Part shown: positions 29,207 to 37,516 of the stretch, in pieces | Numbering within the stretch: the stretch's first letter is position 1 | Layout of the letters: every line of letters begins with the position of its first letter | NCBI GenBank assembly: GCA_947454145.1 | Contig: CANGIW010000005.1 | Location: forward strand, 1-42,726 | DNA length: 42,726 nucleotides | DNA from: Rickettsiales bacterium | GTDB lineage: Bacteria; Pseudomonadota; Alphaproteobacteria; Rickettsiales; Rickettsiaceae | Reading direction: 5' to 3' | The notes under the pieces: model-generated | What the model was told of the DNA's origin: nothing | What the model saw: only the letters and a program-made list of their open reading frames with translations | The model's database searches: none | Translations under genes and position numbers: made by a program

Positions 29207-30763
29207 TTATATGTTCATAAATATTATTATAGATACAAAAAGAATAATAACTTGCCAAGATTGAGATAATATTATTTCTACCTTAGGCCAAAATATATTG
29301 ATCGCAAAAGCTTTGAAGTTTAATAGCTTATCTAATTTTATAACATAAGATAATACTACCATAATTAGCGCTAATATTAGCTGAAGAGAAAATTTTTTAT
29401 AAACATATAAAGAGTCGATAGCTGTAATATTAGTGAGTTGTATTACAAAAAAGAACTCTGTAAATATACAAACTAATAGACCTAATTTCATGCTAATAAA
29501 GCTAGTATTTTTTTCTTCTATATAAACTTTTTTGATAGGTAAAAAAATCATATGATATAATATTTTAAGCAAATAACTGCTAGTTAATATTGAGCAAAAA
29601 AATATTAAACTGGATACTTCAAATTCAAGCATACCACCTATAATTCTTGTTTTTACTATTCCTCCACTTAGCAAAGGAAGACCCATCATAGAAAAACTTA
29701 CTAATAAGAATATTGCTGAGGCTAAATAGGAATGTTTAGCAACACCACTAATATCCTCTAAGGATGTAGCCTTATATTTAACATAAAAATATCCAGCAAC
29801 AAGAAATAATGTAACTTTTAAAATTGCATGACTTAAAATCAAGTGGGTTACTATAGTCATATCTTTGATAGTTAAAGATAGCAATATTATAAAATTTAGC
29901 TGGCTGATGGTAGAGTAGGCCAAAATTCTTTTTATTTGTCCTTCCCCCAAAGCCTTAAAACCCGAATATATTGCGCCATATGCTGGTATTATAAGCAACC
30001 AGCTGTTATTTTGCAGTAAAAATGTTATATAATCTTTTCCAAATATAAACAATATAACTTTGATTACAGATATTACACCTGCCTTTACCACAAGAACACC
30101 ATGTATAATAGCGCTAATAGGGTGTGGTGCAACCATAGCATGCATCATCCAACTGTAAAAAGGAGGCACTGCTGCTTTTGATATCCCTAATAAAAATAAT
30201 AAAAGTAAAATAATAGCGTTGGTATCTGAAATTTTATTCTCTAATATTCCACCTTCTATAAAATCTGTATTGCCTGCAATATTATATACAAAGAGCAATG
30301 CTGGTAAAAACATACTTGTAGAAGTGCCTATCAAAATTGTTAGGTAATATTTTAGCGCTATTTTTTCTTCTTCCAGATATCTTGTTATAATAAGTGGTAT
30401 GGTGCAAATTGTTAATAACTCGTAACCCACAAATAAGGTAAATAAATTTGCTGATAAGACTACTATATAAAAACTCAATATAGCAGCAGCAATAGATAGA
30501 AAGATAACTATTTTTTGATAAAAATTATATTTTAATTTATTAAAATACCCTAAAGAAAATACAAACACAGGTATTGAAAGCAAAGGCAGTAGACAAAAAA
30601 AATGTAAATATGGATGAAAAGAGATTTTTATGTCTATGCAACTAAAAAACAAATAACTATCACTTAAAATCGAATCTTGCAATAAAAACAACAGCACTAA
30701 GACTGGAATTATGATAGCCGTGATATTTAAAAAATAATTATAAGATTTTAGTTTTTGCAACAT
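29207..30763 (-). CDS. Proton-translocating membrane subunit, MrpD/NuoM/NuoN family
   Basis: At 518 residues with about 14 hydrophobic helices, it carries the Proton_antipo_M pattern: NLFTLFVGYELLTICTIPLI with the key helix-5 glutamate, ISKAAVPPFYSWMMHAMVAP then PISAIIHGVLVVKAGV with the family lysine and histidine, and ILAYSTISQLNFIILLSLT. These subunits move protons or sodium in complex I or in Mrp-type antiporters. No other nuo or mrp gene is present nearby, so it is an isolated paralogue; from memory, Rickettsiales carry several such separate genes. It lies 17 bases after valS. Whether it joins complex I or an antiporter cannot be told. Confidence 0.82.
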   Translation of the reverse strand: MLQKLKSYNYFLNITAIIIPVLVLLFLLQDSILSDSYLFFSCIDIKISFHPYLHFFCLLPLLSIPVFVFSLGYFNKLKYNFYQKIVIFLSIAAAILSFYIVVLSANLFTLFVGYELLTICTIPLIITRYLEEEKIALKYYLTILIGTSTSMFLPALLFVYNIAGNTDFIEGGILENKISDTNAIILLLLFLLGISKAAVPPFYSWMMHAMVAPHPISAIIHGVLVVKAGVISVIKVILFIFGKDYITFLLQNNSWLLIIPAYGAIYSGFKALGEGQIKRILAYSTISQLNFIILLSLTIKDMTIVTHLILSHAILKVTLFLVAGYFYVKYKATSLEDISGVAKHSYLASAIFLLVSFSMMGLPLLSGGIVKTRIIGGMLEFEVSSLIFFCSILTSSYLLKILYHMIFLPIKKVYIEEKNTSFISMKLGLLVCIFTEFFFVIQLTNITAIDSLYVYKKFSLQLILALIMVVLSYVIKLDKLLNFKAFAINIFWPKVEIILSQSWQVIILFVSIIIFMNI

Positions 30764-30780
30764 GATTGGGTTTAAGTTTT

Positions 30781-33276
30781 TTAAAAATCAATGGATATTA
30801 AAGTTTCATGTGCAATAGCACCACACTCTTTAAATTTTAGTTCTACTGTATTAGTAACATTAGTTAGATCATGTAATGAGTCTGGAATCCATAATTTAGA
30901 AGAATTTATTAACAAAGAATTTATAGGCGTCTTCATTGATAAATTTTTCTCGGATTTTGCTTTTCTTATATCATTAAGTATTTGTAGTATAGATGCATAT
31001 TGCAAGATATCTTCATCACTAATTTTTTCTATAATAAAACTAGGCCAACTATATCTTGCATGTATCGAAGATTTTATATCAAACATATTTTGATATAGCT
31101 CTTCGGTTATATAAGGCAAAAATGGAGCGAATAATTTCAAAATAATTTCAAAACAAAATTTTATAGTGTATTGGGCGCTTTCTTGCCAATTAATATTAAT
31201 ATGATTGTTATTATATATTCGTCCTTTTACTATTTCTATGTAATTATCACAGAAATCTTGCCAAAAAAATTGCTCAATAGCTTCCCTAGCTAGAGAATAC
31301 TCATATTGCTCTAAATAGTCATTAACTTTATCTCTAACTTTAGAAAGTTTAGCTATAATTGCTTTATCAGAGCTGCAACAAATAATATTTTGTTGCAATA
31401 ATTCATGTATATCAATATTATCTTCTGATAAATTAGCTATATGTAATTCTACGAATTTAGCAGAATTCCATAATTTATTTATTAAACGTTTGCCATTATT
31501 TATAACGTCTTGAGAGAATGTTGTATCACTTCCAAGTCTAGCATTTGAAGCCCAATAACGTATAACATCTGCTCCGTATTCTTTTAGTAATTTTTCTGGC
31601 GTAATAACATTACCTTTAGATTTAGACATTTTACTTTTATCTTCCGCTAAACACCAACCGCTTATCATAATATTTTTCCAAGGCAACTTATTTTCATGTA
31701 AATGAGCCTTTAATATTGTTCCAAAGGCCCAAGTTCTTATAATCTCGTGAGCTTGGGGTCTTAGATCTGCAGGAAATAATTTTTCGTGACGCTTAGCATC
31801 AATAGCAAAATTTTGTGATATAGCTAGACTATTTAATTGCGGAGAAATAGCGCTAGTAGCCCATGTATCCATTACATCAAAATCAGCTTCAACCTCTTCT
31901 TTATTATAGCCATATGGGAGATCAATAATAGGATTTACAGGTAGCTGCTTTATGTCTGGCAACAAAATCTTTCCTTCTTCTCCAGCACGCTTAGAATACC
32001 AAATAGGGAAGGGTACCCCAAAATATCTTTGCCTACTTATGCACCAATCCCATGAAACACTGTTTATCCAGTTATCCAATTTTATTTTCATGCTTTTTGG
32101 ATGCCAATTTAATTCAGCAGAACGAGCAAATAACGCTTCTTTATGATCTAAAGATTTTATAAACCATTGATAGGTAGGCAGAATCTCTAAAGCTGCTCCT
32201 GATCTCTCAGCGCATTTAACCATGTGATTTATAGCAAGCTCTTTTACTATTACTTGATGTTCTTTTAATAGGGCTACAACTTTTCCTCTTGCCGCTGAAA
32301 CAGTCAGCCCTACAAAGCTTTGCATAAGTTCGTTTGCTGCTTTGGGCTCGATAGAAATATCGTTAAAATCCATTGCCTCTATTCTACCAACTTTAGACAA
32401 TATAGTTCTAAGGGGAAACTTATGCTGCTTCCACCACATAACATCTGTTATATCGCCAAATGTACAGCACATAACTAGCCCAGTACCTTTTTCTATTGCT
32501 ACTGAGTTATCGGCAACTATAGGCACTTTTACTTTAAAAAGAGGGCTGATAGCAAATTTACCTTGATATTCTTTATATCGTTGGTCTTGGGGATTATAAA
32601 GCAAAGCAACACAGGCCGGTAGTAACTCTGGTCTTGTAGTTGCTATAGTTAAAACCTTATTTTCCGAGAGAAATTCTATATCATAGATGACTGAAGATTT
32701 TTCTTTATCTTCTATTTCTGCTTGAGAAATAGCAGTTTGATCCACTACGTCCCATAATACTGGCTCTATATTTCTATAAATTTGATTTTTAGCAAGTAAA
32801 TCCAAAAACGACATTTGAGATAGTAATCTAGAATTTTTACTAATAGTGGTGTATCTTTGATCCCAATCCACTGATAGACCTATTGCTAGGAATAGCTGCT
32901 CAAATTTTTTTTCTTCGTCTATAATAACCTCTTCACATAGCTTAATAAAATCCTCACGAGACATTTCTTTAGCTTTTACACCTTTTTGATTTTCTACTAG
33001 ACGTTCTGTTGGAAGGCCGTTATTATCGAATCCCATTGGGTAGAATACATTCCTGCCTTTCATGCGTTGAAATCTGGCAATAAAATCTGTATGGTTATAG
33101 CTGAAAATGTGTCCTATATGAAGTTGACCTGATATAGTAGGGGGAGGGGTGTCGATAACATAACTCACTTCCTTTGTTTCAGAGCTATCCCAGCTGTATA
33201 TTTTATGTAATTGCCAATATTGGCATAATTTTTGTTCTATTTGAATAAAATCAAAATTTTGCGATAATTTTTGCAT
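30781..33276 (-). CDS. valS: Valyl-tRNA synthetase, archaeal type
   Basis: This class I synthetase charges tRNA-Val. At 831 residues it is shorter than typical bacterial ValRS (about 880-950) and lacks the C-terminal coiled coil. Its N-terminal core reads PPPTISGQLHIGHIFSYNHT then FYPMGFDNNGLPTERLVENQ; bacterial enzymes have a GTDHAGIATQ-type sequence at this place, whereas archaeal and eukaryal-like enzymes have NNGLPTER. The HIGH motif is residues 53-56 and the catalytic loop is KMSKSKGNVITPEKLL. An archaeal-type ValRS is an established peculiarity of Rickettsia. Divergent from ubiA by 38 bases; probably leads the three-gene run with the antiporter subunit and RodZ-like gene. Confidence 0.95.
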   Translation of the reverse strand: MQKLSQNFDFIQIEQKLCQYWQLHKIYSWDSSETKEVSYVIDTPPPTISGQLHIGHIFSYNHTDFIARFQRMKGRNVFYPMGFDNNGLPTERLVENQKGVKAKEMSREDFIKLCEEVIIDEEKKFEQLFLAIGLSVDWDQRYTTISKNSRLLSQMSFLDLLAKNQIYRNIEPVLWDVVDQTAISQAEIEDKEKSSVIYDIEFLSENKVLTIATTRPELLPACVALLYNPQDQRYKEYQGKFAISPLFKVKVPIVADNSVAIEKGTGLVMCCTFGDITDVMWWKQHKFPLRTILSKVGRIEAMDFNDISIEPKAANELMQSFVGLTVSAARGKVVALLKEHQVIVKELAINHMVKCAERSGAALEILPTYQWFIKSLDHKEALFARSAELNWHPKSMKIKLDNWINSVSWDWCISRQRYFGVPFPIWYSKRAGEEGKILLPDIKQLPVNPIIDLPYGYNKEEVEADFDVMDTWATSAISPQLNSLAISQNFAIDAKRHEKLFPADLRPQAHEIIRTWAFGTILKAHLHENKLPWKNIMISGWCLAEDKSKMSKSKGNVITPEKLLKEYGADVIRYWASNARLGSDTTFSQDVINNGKRLINKLWNSAKFVELHIANLSEDNIDIHELLQQNIICCSSDKAIIAKLSKVRDKVNDYLEQYEYSLAREAIEQFFWQDFCDNYIEIVKGRIYNNNHININWQESAQYTIKFCFEIILKLFAPFLPYITEELYQNMFDIKSSIHARYSWPSFIIEKISDEDILQYASILQILNDIRKAKSEKNLSMKTPINSLLINSSKLWIPDSLHDLTNVTNTVELKFKECGAIAHETLISIDF

Positions 33277-33314
33277 ATATTTAGAGTTATAATTGATATT
33301 TAATATTTAAAAGT

Positions 33315-34187
33315 ATGAATAATTATAAAAGTTTTTCTAGCAATTTAGGCCAATATTTATTGTTAATGAGGTTAAACAACCTAACGGGATGGTTATTATT
33401 ATTTTACCCTTGTTTAATGACCTTGGTGTTATATAAAAATTTTAATCAACAATCTATACAACTAGTTATATTATTAGCGTTATGCAGCTTAATTATAAGA
33501 ACAGTTGGTTGTATAATCAACGACTTAATAGATAAAGATTTAGATTCAAAAGTAGAAAGAACCAAATTAAGGCCATTAGCAGCAGGTACTATAACATCTA
33601 TACAAGCTTTTAATGTACTCACTATCCTTCTTCTGGTAGAATTTTTTCTAGTAATACATCTTCCATTCAATGTTGGTGCGGTTTCTTTTTGTTTGTTTCC
33701 AACAATAATAATATACCCTTTATTAAAAAGATTCACATATCTTCCTCAATTGTTTTTAGGCTGTATATTCAATTTTGGAACTATTATTACTTTTATTGCT
33801 ATGAATATTTCTTTCAAACCAAGTTTAATTGTATTATACGTGGCTTGTGTTTTGTGGACTATTTCTTATGATACTATATACGGATTTGCAGATCATATAT
33901 ACGATAAAAAGATAAATGTTAAATCAACAGCTTTACTTATAGAAAATAAAAATTATAAATTGATATTAGCTATAGGTTATATTTTATGCATAATATTTTT
34001 GCTATGGGCAAAATATTTGGAACAAACTCAAATTTCTCCTTTATCTGCTTTGGCTTTGATAATTATTGTTGCAATATTTTATTGGCAGAGTGTATTTATT
34101 GCAATTGAAGATTCGGTAGATTGTATAAAAAAATTTAAGTCTAACAATATAGCTGGACTATTTATGGTTTTATTTTTGTTGTTCTAA
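33315..34187 (+). CDS. ubiA: 4-hydroxybenzoate polyprenyltransferase
   Basis: UbiA attaches the polyprenyl tail to 4-hydroxybenzoate in ubiquinone synthesis, in the inner membrane. The 290-residue protein has about eight or nine membrane helices. The first aspartate-rich motif is NDLIDKDLDSKVERTKLRPL, and the second region is TISYDTIYGFADHIYDKKIN followed by VKSTALLIE; both magnesium-pyrophosphate motifs appear intact. Asp-His replaces the more usual Asp-Arg in the second motif. It converges with the RmlD-like gene, with five bases between the stops. Confidence 0.93.
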   Translation: MNNYKSFSSNLGQYLLLMRLNNLTGWLLLFYPCLMTLVLYKNFNQQSIQLVILLALCSLIIRTVGCIINDLIDKDLDSKVERTKLRPLAAGTITSIQAFNVLTILLLVEFFLVIHLPFNVGAVSFCLFPTIIIYPLLKRFTYLPQLFLGCIFNFGTIITFIAMNISFKPSLIVLYVACVLWTISYDTIYGFADHIYDKKINVKSTALLIENKNYKLILAIGYILCIIFLLWAKYLEQTQISPLSALALIIIVAIFYWQSVFIAIEDSVDCIKKFKSNNIAGLFMVLFLLF

Positions 34188-34192
34188 AAATT

Positions 34193-35089
34193 TTATAAAA
34201 GTGAATTGACAATAGTTTTATATTCTTCTAAATCTTCATTTCCAAGAATATCTTTCCAATTATATTGTTGTATGTTATAGAGTTTAGACAAATTACTTAT
34301 TTTCATTGGAATTAAAGAGCCATGAAATCCATTTTCACCCAAAATGGAAGAATCTATCGGAACTAAGTCTTTCAAAGTTATTTTATGATTTTGTTTATAA
34401 GCTAAAGTTATGATATAGTTACAAAAATCAAAAATACTAACACACGGGCCATTTGATATATGAATAATTTCATTCCAACAATTTTTGTCTAACAATTCTA
34501 TCGTTGCACTAGCTAAATATTTACCACTTGTAGGCGAGCAAAGATGATTTCTGGGTATATATAAGACCTCAGATTTTGAAGCTTTGTGTAAAAGTTTGCT
34601 TATAAAGTTATTAATAGATTTAGTGAATATAAGGCTTTTACGAATAATTAAATAATCACAGCCAGATTTTTGAATTCCAAATTCTCCTAGTAATTTACTC
34701 ATACCATAATTATTGATAGGCCTACATTGATCTTTTTCTGAAAATTCTGTAATGTTTTGTATATTACCGATTACATGATCAGAAGAATAATAAATAAATT
34801 TGATATTATGTTTTGCTGCGTAATTGCTAAGTATAATTGGAGTTGTTGAGTTACTGTATAATGCTTTAAAATATTCTTGCTGAGCTAACTCTATATTTGT
34901 ATAGCCACCACAAAATATAATTACATCAGGACGTTTTATAAGGGCATCAAATAACAAGTTGATATTTTTACAGAAGGTAATATCTAGTTCTCTGATATTT
35001 ATTAATTCATAACTATATCCTTTTATCACTATAACTTTGATAAGCTCTTGTGAAATAGGGCTATATTTTCCAAATATAATTATATGCAC
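34193..35089 (-). CDS. RmlD-like NAD(P)-dependent sugar reductase, extended SDR
   Basis: The 298-residue protein has the RmlD_sub_bind layout: an N-terminal Rossmann fold, RPDVIIFCGGYTNIELAQQE (like the PDVVINAAAYTAVD segment of dTDP-4-dehydrorhamnose reductase), the catalytic FIYYSSDHVIG with Ser102/Ser103, and Tyr128-x3-Lys132 in NNYGMSKLLGE. The nucleotide-binding glycine motif GxxGxxG is degenerate: only Gly7 remains in FGKYSPISQEL. No other rhamnose genes are nearby. It could still make or modify a surface sugar, or may be a drifting paralogue. It follows the NDUFS4-like gene on the same strand by 45 bases. Confidence 0.75.
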   Translation of the reverse strand: MHIIIFGKYSPISQELIKVIVIKGYSYELINIRELDITFCKNINLLFDALIKRPDVIIFCGGYTNIELAQQEYFKALYSNSTTPIILSNYAAKHNIKFIYYSSDHVIGNIQNITEFSEKDQCRPINNYGMSKLLGEFGIQKSGCDYLIIRKSLIFTKSINNFISKLLHKASKSEVLYIPRNHLCSPTSGKYLASATIELLDKNCWNEIIHISNGPCVSIFDFCNYIITLAYKQNHKITLKDLVPIDSSILGENGFHGSLIPMKISNLSKLYNIQQYNWKDILGNEDLEEYKTIVNSLL

Positions 35090-35134
35090 TTGTAATATGA
35101 GTATTTTAGGAAATTAAAATCCTAATAGTTAAAT

Positions 35135-35446
35135 TTATACAAAATTAGTTGCGTAAGATTTTTTTACAATTTTACGTTCTTTGGGTAAAATTATTTCAAA
35201 TTTTATATCGTTATCAGTAGCGTATTTTTGTGCCTCTTGGATCGTTGCAAAACACAGCATGTTTTGATTATTTGTAAAATTAGAGGATATCCATCCGGTA
35301 GTTTTGTAAACATCATTATATTTTTGTGATGAACGAAATTCTATTACCCAATTTTTTCCTAAGGATGGACCAGATTGCATAGCATTTTTCGTTGGTTTTC
35401 GAATAAATGCAAAAATTGTATTCTTATTTCCTAGCATATTTTTCAC
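35135..35446 (-). CDS. Complex I accessory protein, NDUFS4-like
   Basis: This 103-residue protein carries the ETC complex I conserved region found in the mitochondrial 18-kDa (AQDQ/NDUFS4) subunit and its alphaproteobacterial homologues. Matching parts are FIRKPTKNAMQSG near the start, NWVIEFRSSQKYNDVYKTTG then WISSNFTNNQNMLCFATIQE, and AQKYATDNDIKFEIILPK, the pattern of an N-terminal strand, a tryptophan-rich middle and a SLEEAIAYAEKNG-like helix. It should sit at the NADH-binding arm of NADH:ubiquinone oxidoreductase. Translation may start three codons later at the second ATG. Presence of this subunit supports alphaproteobacterial origin. Confidence 0.85.
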   Translation of the reverse strand: MKNMLGNKNTIFAFIRKPTKNAMQSGPSLGKNWVIEFRSSQKYNDVYKTTGWISSNFTNNQNMLCFATIQEAQKYATDNDIKFEIILPKERKIVKKSYATNFV

Positions 35447-35590
35447 TATCTAAAATACAATGTATATGATATATAATTTAAACATACTTGTCAAATTATT
35501 ATAAAAATAAGAAATTGTTTATTAAAACCTCTGGTTACATCAAAACAACTAATAAAAATTCAGTTAATCAATTAACTTACCTAATTTTAT

Positions 35591-35812
35591 ATGCTTAATA
35601 TTACATTTGAAGAGGCCTTAAAGGAATTAACTACAATTCTTGAAAAAATGAATTCAGGTCAAGACACATTAGAAAATTCCATAGCTGCTTTTGAAAGAGC
35701 CTGTGTGTTACAAAATTATTGTAAAAAACAACTAGAAGATGCTAGACTAAGAGTACAGAAAGTTATTGAAGCAAACGACGGTAAAATTACATTAGAAAAT
35801 TTGCAAAAATAA
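35591..35812 (+). CDS. xseB: Exodeoxyribonuclease VII small subunit
   Basis: XseB is a small helical subunit that, in several copies, coats the XseA catalytic subunit of the single-strand exonuclease. The 73-residue length is usual. ITFEEALKELTTILEKMNSG, then DTLENSIAAFERACVLQNYC and KKQLEDARLRVQKV, match the family's two helices. xseA is not in the window. A CBS-domain gene follows after 59 bases. Confidence 0.94.
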   Translation: MLNITFEEALKELTTILEKMNSGQDTLENSIAAFERACVLQNYCKKQLEDARLRVQKVIEANDGKITLENLQK

Positions 35813-35871
35813 TTTTTTGATTAGATAAAAAATTAAGTCAATATCAACTTTTTGATTATAGTAAAACGACT

Positions 35872-36378
35872 ATGAGAATAATTGATTTACCAGGCTATAC
35901 GGATAAAAAACAATTACTTACATTATCCAGAGATATCTTAGTTATAGATGCTGTAAAAAAAATGAAAGATTTGAATTATGGTTCGGTAATTATTATTGAA
36001 GACGGTAAATGTTGTGGAATTTTTACAGAACGAGACGTTTTGATGAGAGTCGTAGCTAAAAATAAGGATGCAAACACAACAAAGTTGTCGGAAGTGATGA
36101 CAGAAGACATAAAAACTGCTTACGAAGATGATCCTTTATATGATTGTTTACGTAGAATGACCCAAGGAAAATTTAGACATTTGCCTATAGTTGATAAAGA
36201 TAACAATGTTATAGGTATGATTTCTCAAGGTGATCTTGTAGCTATTAGTTGGTATGAACTTTTTCAACAATTTAAATCAAAAACTAAAATAACTTTCTTT
36301 AGCTATTATCAACTTTGTTTACTTATAATATCTTTAGTAATTTATTCCACTATTATTATGTTGATAATTAGAGGTTAG
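35872..36378 (+). CDS. CBS-pair protein with C-terminal membrane anchor
   Basis: The 168-residue protein has two CBS domains in tandem (about 8-65 and 78-135): VIDAVKKMKDLNYGSVIIIE then GIFTERDVLMRVVAKNKDAN, and VMTEDIKTAYEDDPLYDCLR then FRHLPIVDKDNNVIGMISQG. This is the usual stand-alone adenosyl-ligand sensor module of alphaproteobacteria. The unusual part is a C-terminal hydrophobic segment of about 20 residues (LCLLIISLVIYSTIIMLIIR) that should anchor it in the inner membrane with the CBS domains inside. No partner gene is apparent. Target unknown. Confidence 0.85.
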   Translation: MRIIDLPGYTDKKQLLTLSRDILVIDAVKKMKDLNYGSVIIIEDGKCCGIFTERDVLMRVVAKNKDANTTKLSEVMTEDIKTAYEDDPLYDCLRRMTQGKFRHLPIVDKDNNVIGMISQGDLVAISWYELFQQFKSKTKITFFSYYQLCLLIISLVIYSTIIMLIIRG

Positions 36379-36711
36379 TTAAAAATTAACAAAATAGTTG
36401 CTATAATACAACATTATAAATCTCTACTCAATAAAATGTCATTCAACGATTTGATAATGAGGTTACGTTGTGCTAAAATTTTATTTAGGAGCAAAATAAT
36501 CAAATTAAATAAAATTTTTCTTAAGGATATATAGATGTTAGTTTTATTTTTAAATTTTTAATTTAGACAAAAATTATTACGCCCTGAGTATGTTTTGTAC
36601 TACAAATTAGGCCCAAGATTTTACTAATTTGTAATATTTTTTGATTTTGTTTTATGCCTTTCGTAGCTCACCTAATAATATATACAAATATCATACAAGG
36701 GATTATTTTTT
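36379..36711 (+). promoter_or_regulatory. Long leader region before carD with a candidate promoter
   Basis: TTAAAA (36379-36384), 17 bases, and TATAAT (36402-36407) form a fair promoter right after the CBS gene. carD starts about 300 bases later. The stretch between contains only tiny frames, such as 32 codons at 36436-36534, and no recognised RNA motif. carD itself has an AAGGGA Shine-Dalgarno at about 36698. The leader may simply be empty, or hold a small RNA I cannot identify. Confidence 0.35.
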
Positions 36712-37215
36712 ATGCAAAAACTTTTAATTTTTAAAGAAGGTGATCAAGTGGTTTACCCATCTCATGGTGTTGGTAAAATTATACAAATAGAAAGTCATGA
36801 AATATCTAATCAAAAAGTAGAGTTTTATGTTATACGTTTTACGCAAGATCGTATGACTTTAAAAATACCAGTTAAGAAAGCTCTTAATTCAGGACTACGT
36901 AGTTTAGCTGATAAAAATGTTGTAAACGAAGTTTACGATATTATACAAAGAAAATCTAAGCCTTCAATGAATAAAATGTGGAGTCGTAGAGCCCAGGAAT
37001 ATGAGATAAAAATTAATTCCGGTAATATATTTTTTGTTGCAGAAGTTGTAAGAGATTTATATAAGGAAGAAAATGAACGTTCTTACAGTGAGCGTACTAT
37101 ATATGAGTCTGCTCTTAACAGACTTTCAAGAGAATTAGCTTTACTAGAGAACATAAATACAGAAGATGCTGCACTTAAAATTTTAGAGTTGTTAAAAGAT
37201 CGTGTTGCTGCTTAA
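36712..37215 (+). CDS. carD: CarD-family transcription regulator
   Basis: CarD/CdnL proteins bind the RNA polymerase beta subunit and stabilise open promoter complexes, especially at rRNA promoters. The 167-residue length is typical. The N-terminal RNA polymerase interaction domain reads FKEGDQVVYPSHGVGKIIQI then FYVIRFTQDRMTLKIPVKKA. The C-terminal helical domain has MNKMWSRRAQEYEIKINSGN, with the conserved tryptophan that contacts DNA at the transcription bubble, followed by ERSYSERTIYESALNRLSRE. A small gene follows after 39 bases and is likely co-transcribed. Confidence 0.96.
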   Translation: MQKLLIFKEGDQVVYPSHGVGKIIQIESHEISNQKVEFYVIRFTQDRMTLKIPVKKALNSGLRSLADKNVVNEVYDIIQRKSKPSMNKMWSRRAQEYEIKINSGNIFFVAEVVRDLYKEENERSYSERTIYESALNRLSRELALLENINTEDAALKILELLKDRVAA

Positions 37216-37254
37216 ATTTTACAAGTGATATATAAATTAAAGAGGTAAATAATT

Positions 37255-37479
37255 ATGAATCATAAGCAATTAAAGCAAAATTTAGTTTCTTTTAGGGATC
37301 ACCCTTTAGAATTTGCTAGAATTCAAGAGATGTTAAATAACGGTTGGGCTGTTATAAATTTTGTTGCGCACAATTATCAATATGTTGCTATCTTAGAAGA
37401 TAGAAGTGAGGTTAATAAATTACCAGAAAAAGATATAATATTTTATGTTCCTCCAAGAAAAAAAATAACAATAGGGTAG
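37255..37479 (+). CDS. Small conserved-looking protein of unknown function
   Basis: The 74-residue protein is MNHKQLKQNLVSFRDHPLEF, then ARIQEMLNNGWAVINFVAHN and a strand-rich end YQYVAILEDRSEVNKLP with a short PPRKK tail. It is soluble, with no signal peptide or membrane helix. A good Shine-Dalgarno (AGAGG) stands 10 bases before the ATG, and it lies 39 bases after carD, so expression is credible. The pattern of a helix, the MLNNGWAV turn and then strands resembles small hypothetical proteins I associate with Rickettsiales, but I cannot name a family. Confidence 0.7.
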   Translation: MNHKQLKQNLVSFRDHPLEFARIQEMLNNGWAVINFVAHNYQYVAILEDRSEVNKLPEKDIIFYVPPRKKITIG

Positions 37480-37516
37480 GCTCAAGTTTTTTTTAGATAT
37501 TTAATTTCAATAAAAA

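Noticed and set aside
29193-29258. Longer start for the RodZ-like gene at 29258
   Set aside because: It would overlap the antiporter-subunit gene by 52 bases and adds residues not expected before the HTH.
36436-36534. 32-codon frame in the carD leader
   Set aside because: Very short, Lys/Ile-rich as expected by chance, without a convincing ribosome-binding site.
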